This document shows positions 15,437 through 16,176 of a stretch of 16,176 nt of DNA, in pieces. Below the pieces are notes generated by a model. That model was not told the origin of the DNA and made no database searches. It was given only the letters and a program-made list of their open reading frames with translations. Position numbers and translations under genes: made by a program. How positions within the stretch are numbered: the stretch's first letter is position 1; each line of letters opens with the position of its first letter. This DNA is from Oscillospiraceae bacterium (GTDB lineage: Bacteria; Bacillota; Clostridia; Oscillospirales; Acutalibacteraceae), in NCBI GenBank assembly GCA_028706415.1, contig JAQWBK010000030.1, forward strand, positions 1 to 16,176. The letters run 5' to 3'.

Positions 15437-15467
15437 AAAAACGCCCTCTGCAAATCTGCAGAGGGCG
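15437..15467 (-). terminator. T-box rho-independent terminator of tyrS
   Basis: On the minus strand CGCCCTCTGCA-GATT-TGCAGAGGGCG (15467..15442) is a perfect 11-bp stem followed by TTTTTGT. It lies just after the T-box sequence, and is the conditional terminator of the leader. Confidence 0.93.
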
Positions 15468-15690
15468 AATAAATCGCGGTACCACCTCTTTTTGTCGGAT
15501 AAACCGACCTTGGCGTCCAACAACGCTTTTGCACGATAACGAGTGCAGACGGCACGGCCTATTTTTCGCATATCGCGAGGTTCAGCCGGCGGCTCCGGGA
15601 TGTATTTCGTCCGAACCGCATACCGCCTTACACCCACCGGCGGCTCTCTTTGCTACGGTTGTCGGGTTACTTCTTCCCTTCATAACTTGT
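15437..15690 (-). promoter_or_regulatory. Tyrosine T-box leader (riboswitch) of tyrS
   Basis: The T-box signature AGGTGGTACCGCG is at 15475..15487 in minus-strand reading; it base-pairs with the acceptor end of uncharged tRNA and forms the antiterminator. Stem I lies upstream, with the AGAGAGCCGCCGG arm, a GGTGTAAGG-type bulge and the specifier region GAAATACATCCCGGAGC. The codon UAC (15602..15604) reads tyrosine, which agrees with the downstream gene. The terminator at 15437..15467 is the alternative fold. When tRNA-Tyr is uncharged it stabilises the antiterminator and tyrS is transcribed. The leader is about 250 nt, a usual length. The 5' end is inferred from the promoter at 15697..15725. 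Confidence 0.94.
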
Positions 15691-15696
15691 ATTTGA

Positions 15697-15725
15697 ATTA
15701 AATCATATTTAAATTATTATGTCAA
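15697..15725 (-). promoter_or_regulatory. Sigma-A promoter of the tyrS T-box transcript
   Basis: A perfect -35 box TTGACA (15720..15725) is followed after exactly 17 nt by TTTAAT (15697..15702). It directs transcription into the T-box leader, with an expected start near 15690. Confidence 0.8.
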
Positions 15726-15828
15726 GCTTTTGGCAGTATTATGTCCGTGTCAAGTTATTGTAGGACTTTTTTAAAAAAATTCAAGTTGCAAAAAAGCAAT
15801 TTAACAAAACAGCTTCAGGATTTTTTGT
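15726..15828. other. Gap between the tyrS promoter and the recombinase remnant
   Basis: AT-rich, with T6A7 near 15769..15780. I see no gene, terminator or known regulatory motif. Together with the T-box leader and the composite repeat it makes up the long non-coding stretch 15302..15828. Confidence 0.5.
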
Positions 15829-16149
15829 GTGCCGGTGATTTTGCCCGATATCGACAGCGTTCCGATTGAATCCGGGCTCGGATATCCTGCGACACCTCGC
15901 TGTGCAAGTCTCTTGTTAGCAAATGGAATACCTCTTAAGCAAATTCAAGAATGGCTTGGGCACAGTGATTTTAGCACCACAGCAAATATCTATGCTCATC
16001 TGGATTACACTTCAAAAATCACATCAGCTCAGGCAATGGAGAACGGAATGCTTCTTCCGAGCTCAAATAACTTCGGAAGTCGATGGGAGAACATTATAAA
16101 CACTGACGATATGGAAAATGATGTGGAAGACGGTTCGAATAATTCTTAA
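15829..16149 (+). pseudogene. Truncated and frameshifted tyrosine recombinase (phage integrase family), C-terminal remnant
   Basis: The only plus-strand gene remnant. From about 15901 the translation (CASLLLANGIPLKQIQEW, LGHSDFSTTANIYAHLDY) is the C-terminal catalytic part of an integrase such as those of Gram-positive conjugative transposons and prophages. It keeps the H of LGHS and the nucleophile Y of NIYAHLDY. The preceding box that should read D-L-R-H-S-C is broken: LRH lies in another frame (15887..15895), and five bases instead of three separate it from the CASLL part. Residues before that do not resemble an integrase, and the N-terminal two thirds of the gene (catalytic R and K, core-binding domain) are absent. 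The frame ends at a TAA at 16147..16149. There is no ribosome binding site for the nominal start. The remnant is most likely what is left of a decayed element next to the tyrS promoter. Confidence 0.75.
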
Positions 16150-16176
16150 GTTCTACCCAAAATCAGTGAGTTAACC

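Noticed and set aside
15425..15637. A 70-codon minus-strand ORF upstream of tyrS
   Set aside because: It lies wholly inside the T-box leader and has no protein-like features; the RNA motifs explain the sequence.
1..16176. A CRISPR array or defence system
   Set aside because: The only repeats are few, widely spaced and not separated by spacers of even length, and no cas or nuclease/defence genes are present.

Overview
The window looks like a chromosomal segment of a spore-forming, low- to mid-GC Clostridia, most like the Oscillospiraceae/Ruminococcaceae group (inference from gene content, not from a database search). The evidence is two sporulation genes (a SpoVB-type transporter and YabP), the mazG-hup-rqcP-yabP order that resembles the B. 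subtilis yabM-yabN-yabO-yabP cluster, a T-box in front of tyrS, the oxygen-independent haem enzyme HemZ, a long bifunctional Rel, and the mtaD-punA pair. All confident genes lie on the minus strand and read from the right end to the left end. Only a decayed recombinase at the far right is on the plus strand. I see no rRNA, tRNA, CRISPR array or intact insertion sequence.

Layout in transcription order. Right end: a broken C-terminal piece of a tyrosine recombinase (plus strand). Then a sigma-A-like promoter (15697..15725), a tyrosine T-box leader with antiterminator and terminator, a composite short-repeat element, and tyrS. A roughly 96-bp hairpin repeat sits at the tyrS stop codon. recJ follows with its own promoter, then rel, an MBL-fold hydrolase, hemZ and a uridine-kinase-like P-loop kinase. 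From recJ on these are tightly packed, with two 17-nt overlaps, and probably form one operon. A new promoter (6491..6519) drives a small coiled-coil/zinc-ribbon gene. After a 138-bp gap with four successive palindromes come punA and mtaD, then the spoVB-like gene, mazG, hup with a hairpin behind it, rqcP, a 281-bp gap that probably holds a structured RNA, and the start of yabP, cut by the window edge.

Functional themes: translation and ribosome rescue (tyrS, rqcP), stringent response (rel), DNA repair and nucleoid structure (recJ, hup), nucleotide sanitation and purine-nucleoside salvage (mazG, mtaD, punA, possibly the kinase), haem synthesis (hemZ) and spore-envelope formation (spoVB-like, yabP). 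MtaD followed by a trimeric-type PNP fits a route in which methylthioadenosine, S-adenosylhomocysteine or adenosine are deaminated before phosphorolysis.

The least explained parts are non-coding. The rqcP-yabP gap can form a 15-bp stem with one bulged U that looks like the RNase P P4 helix, but the rest of RNase P is missing. The punA leader carries stacked palindromes. A family of short repeats, consensus near TTATACTGNTCTCAAG, occurs at four intergenic places.
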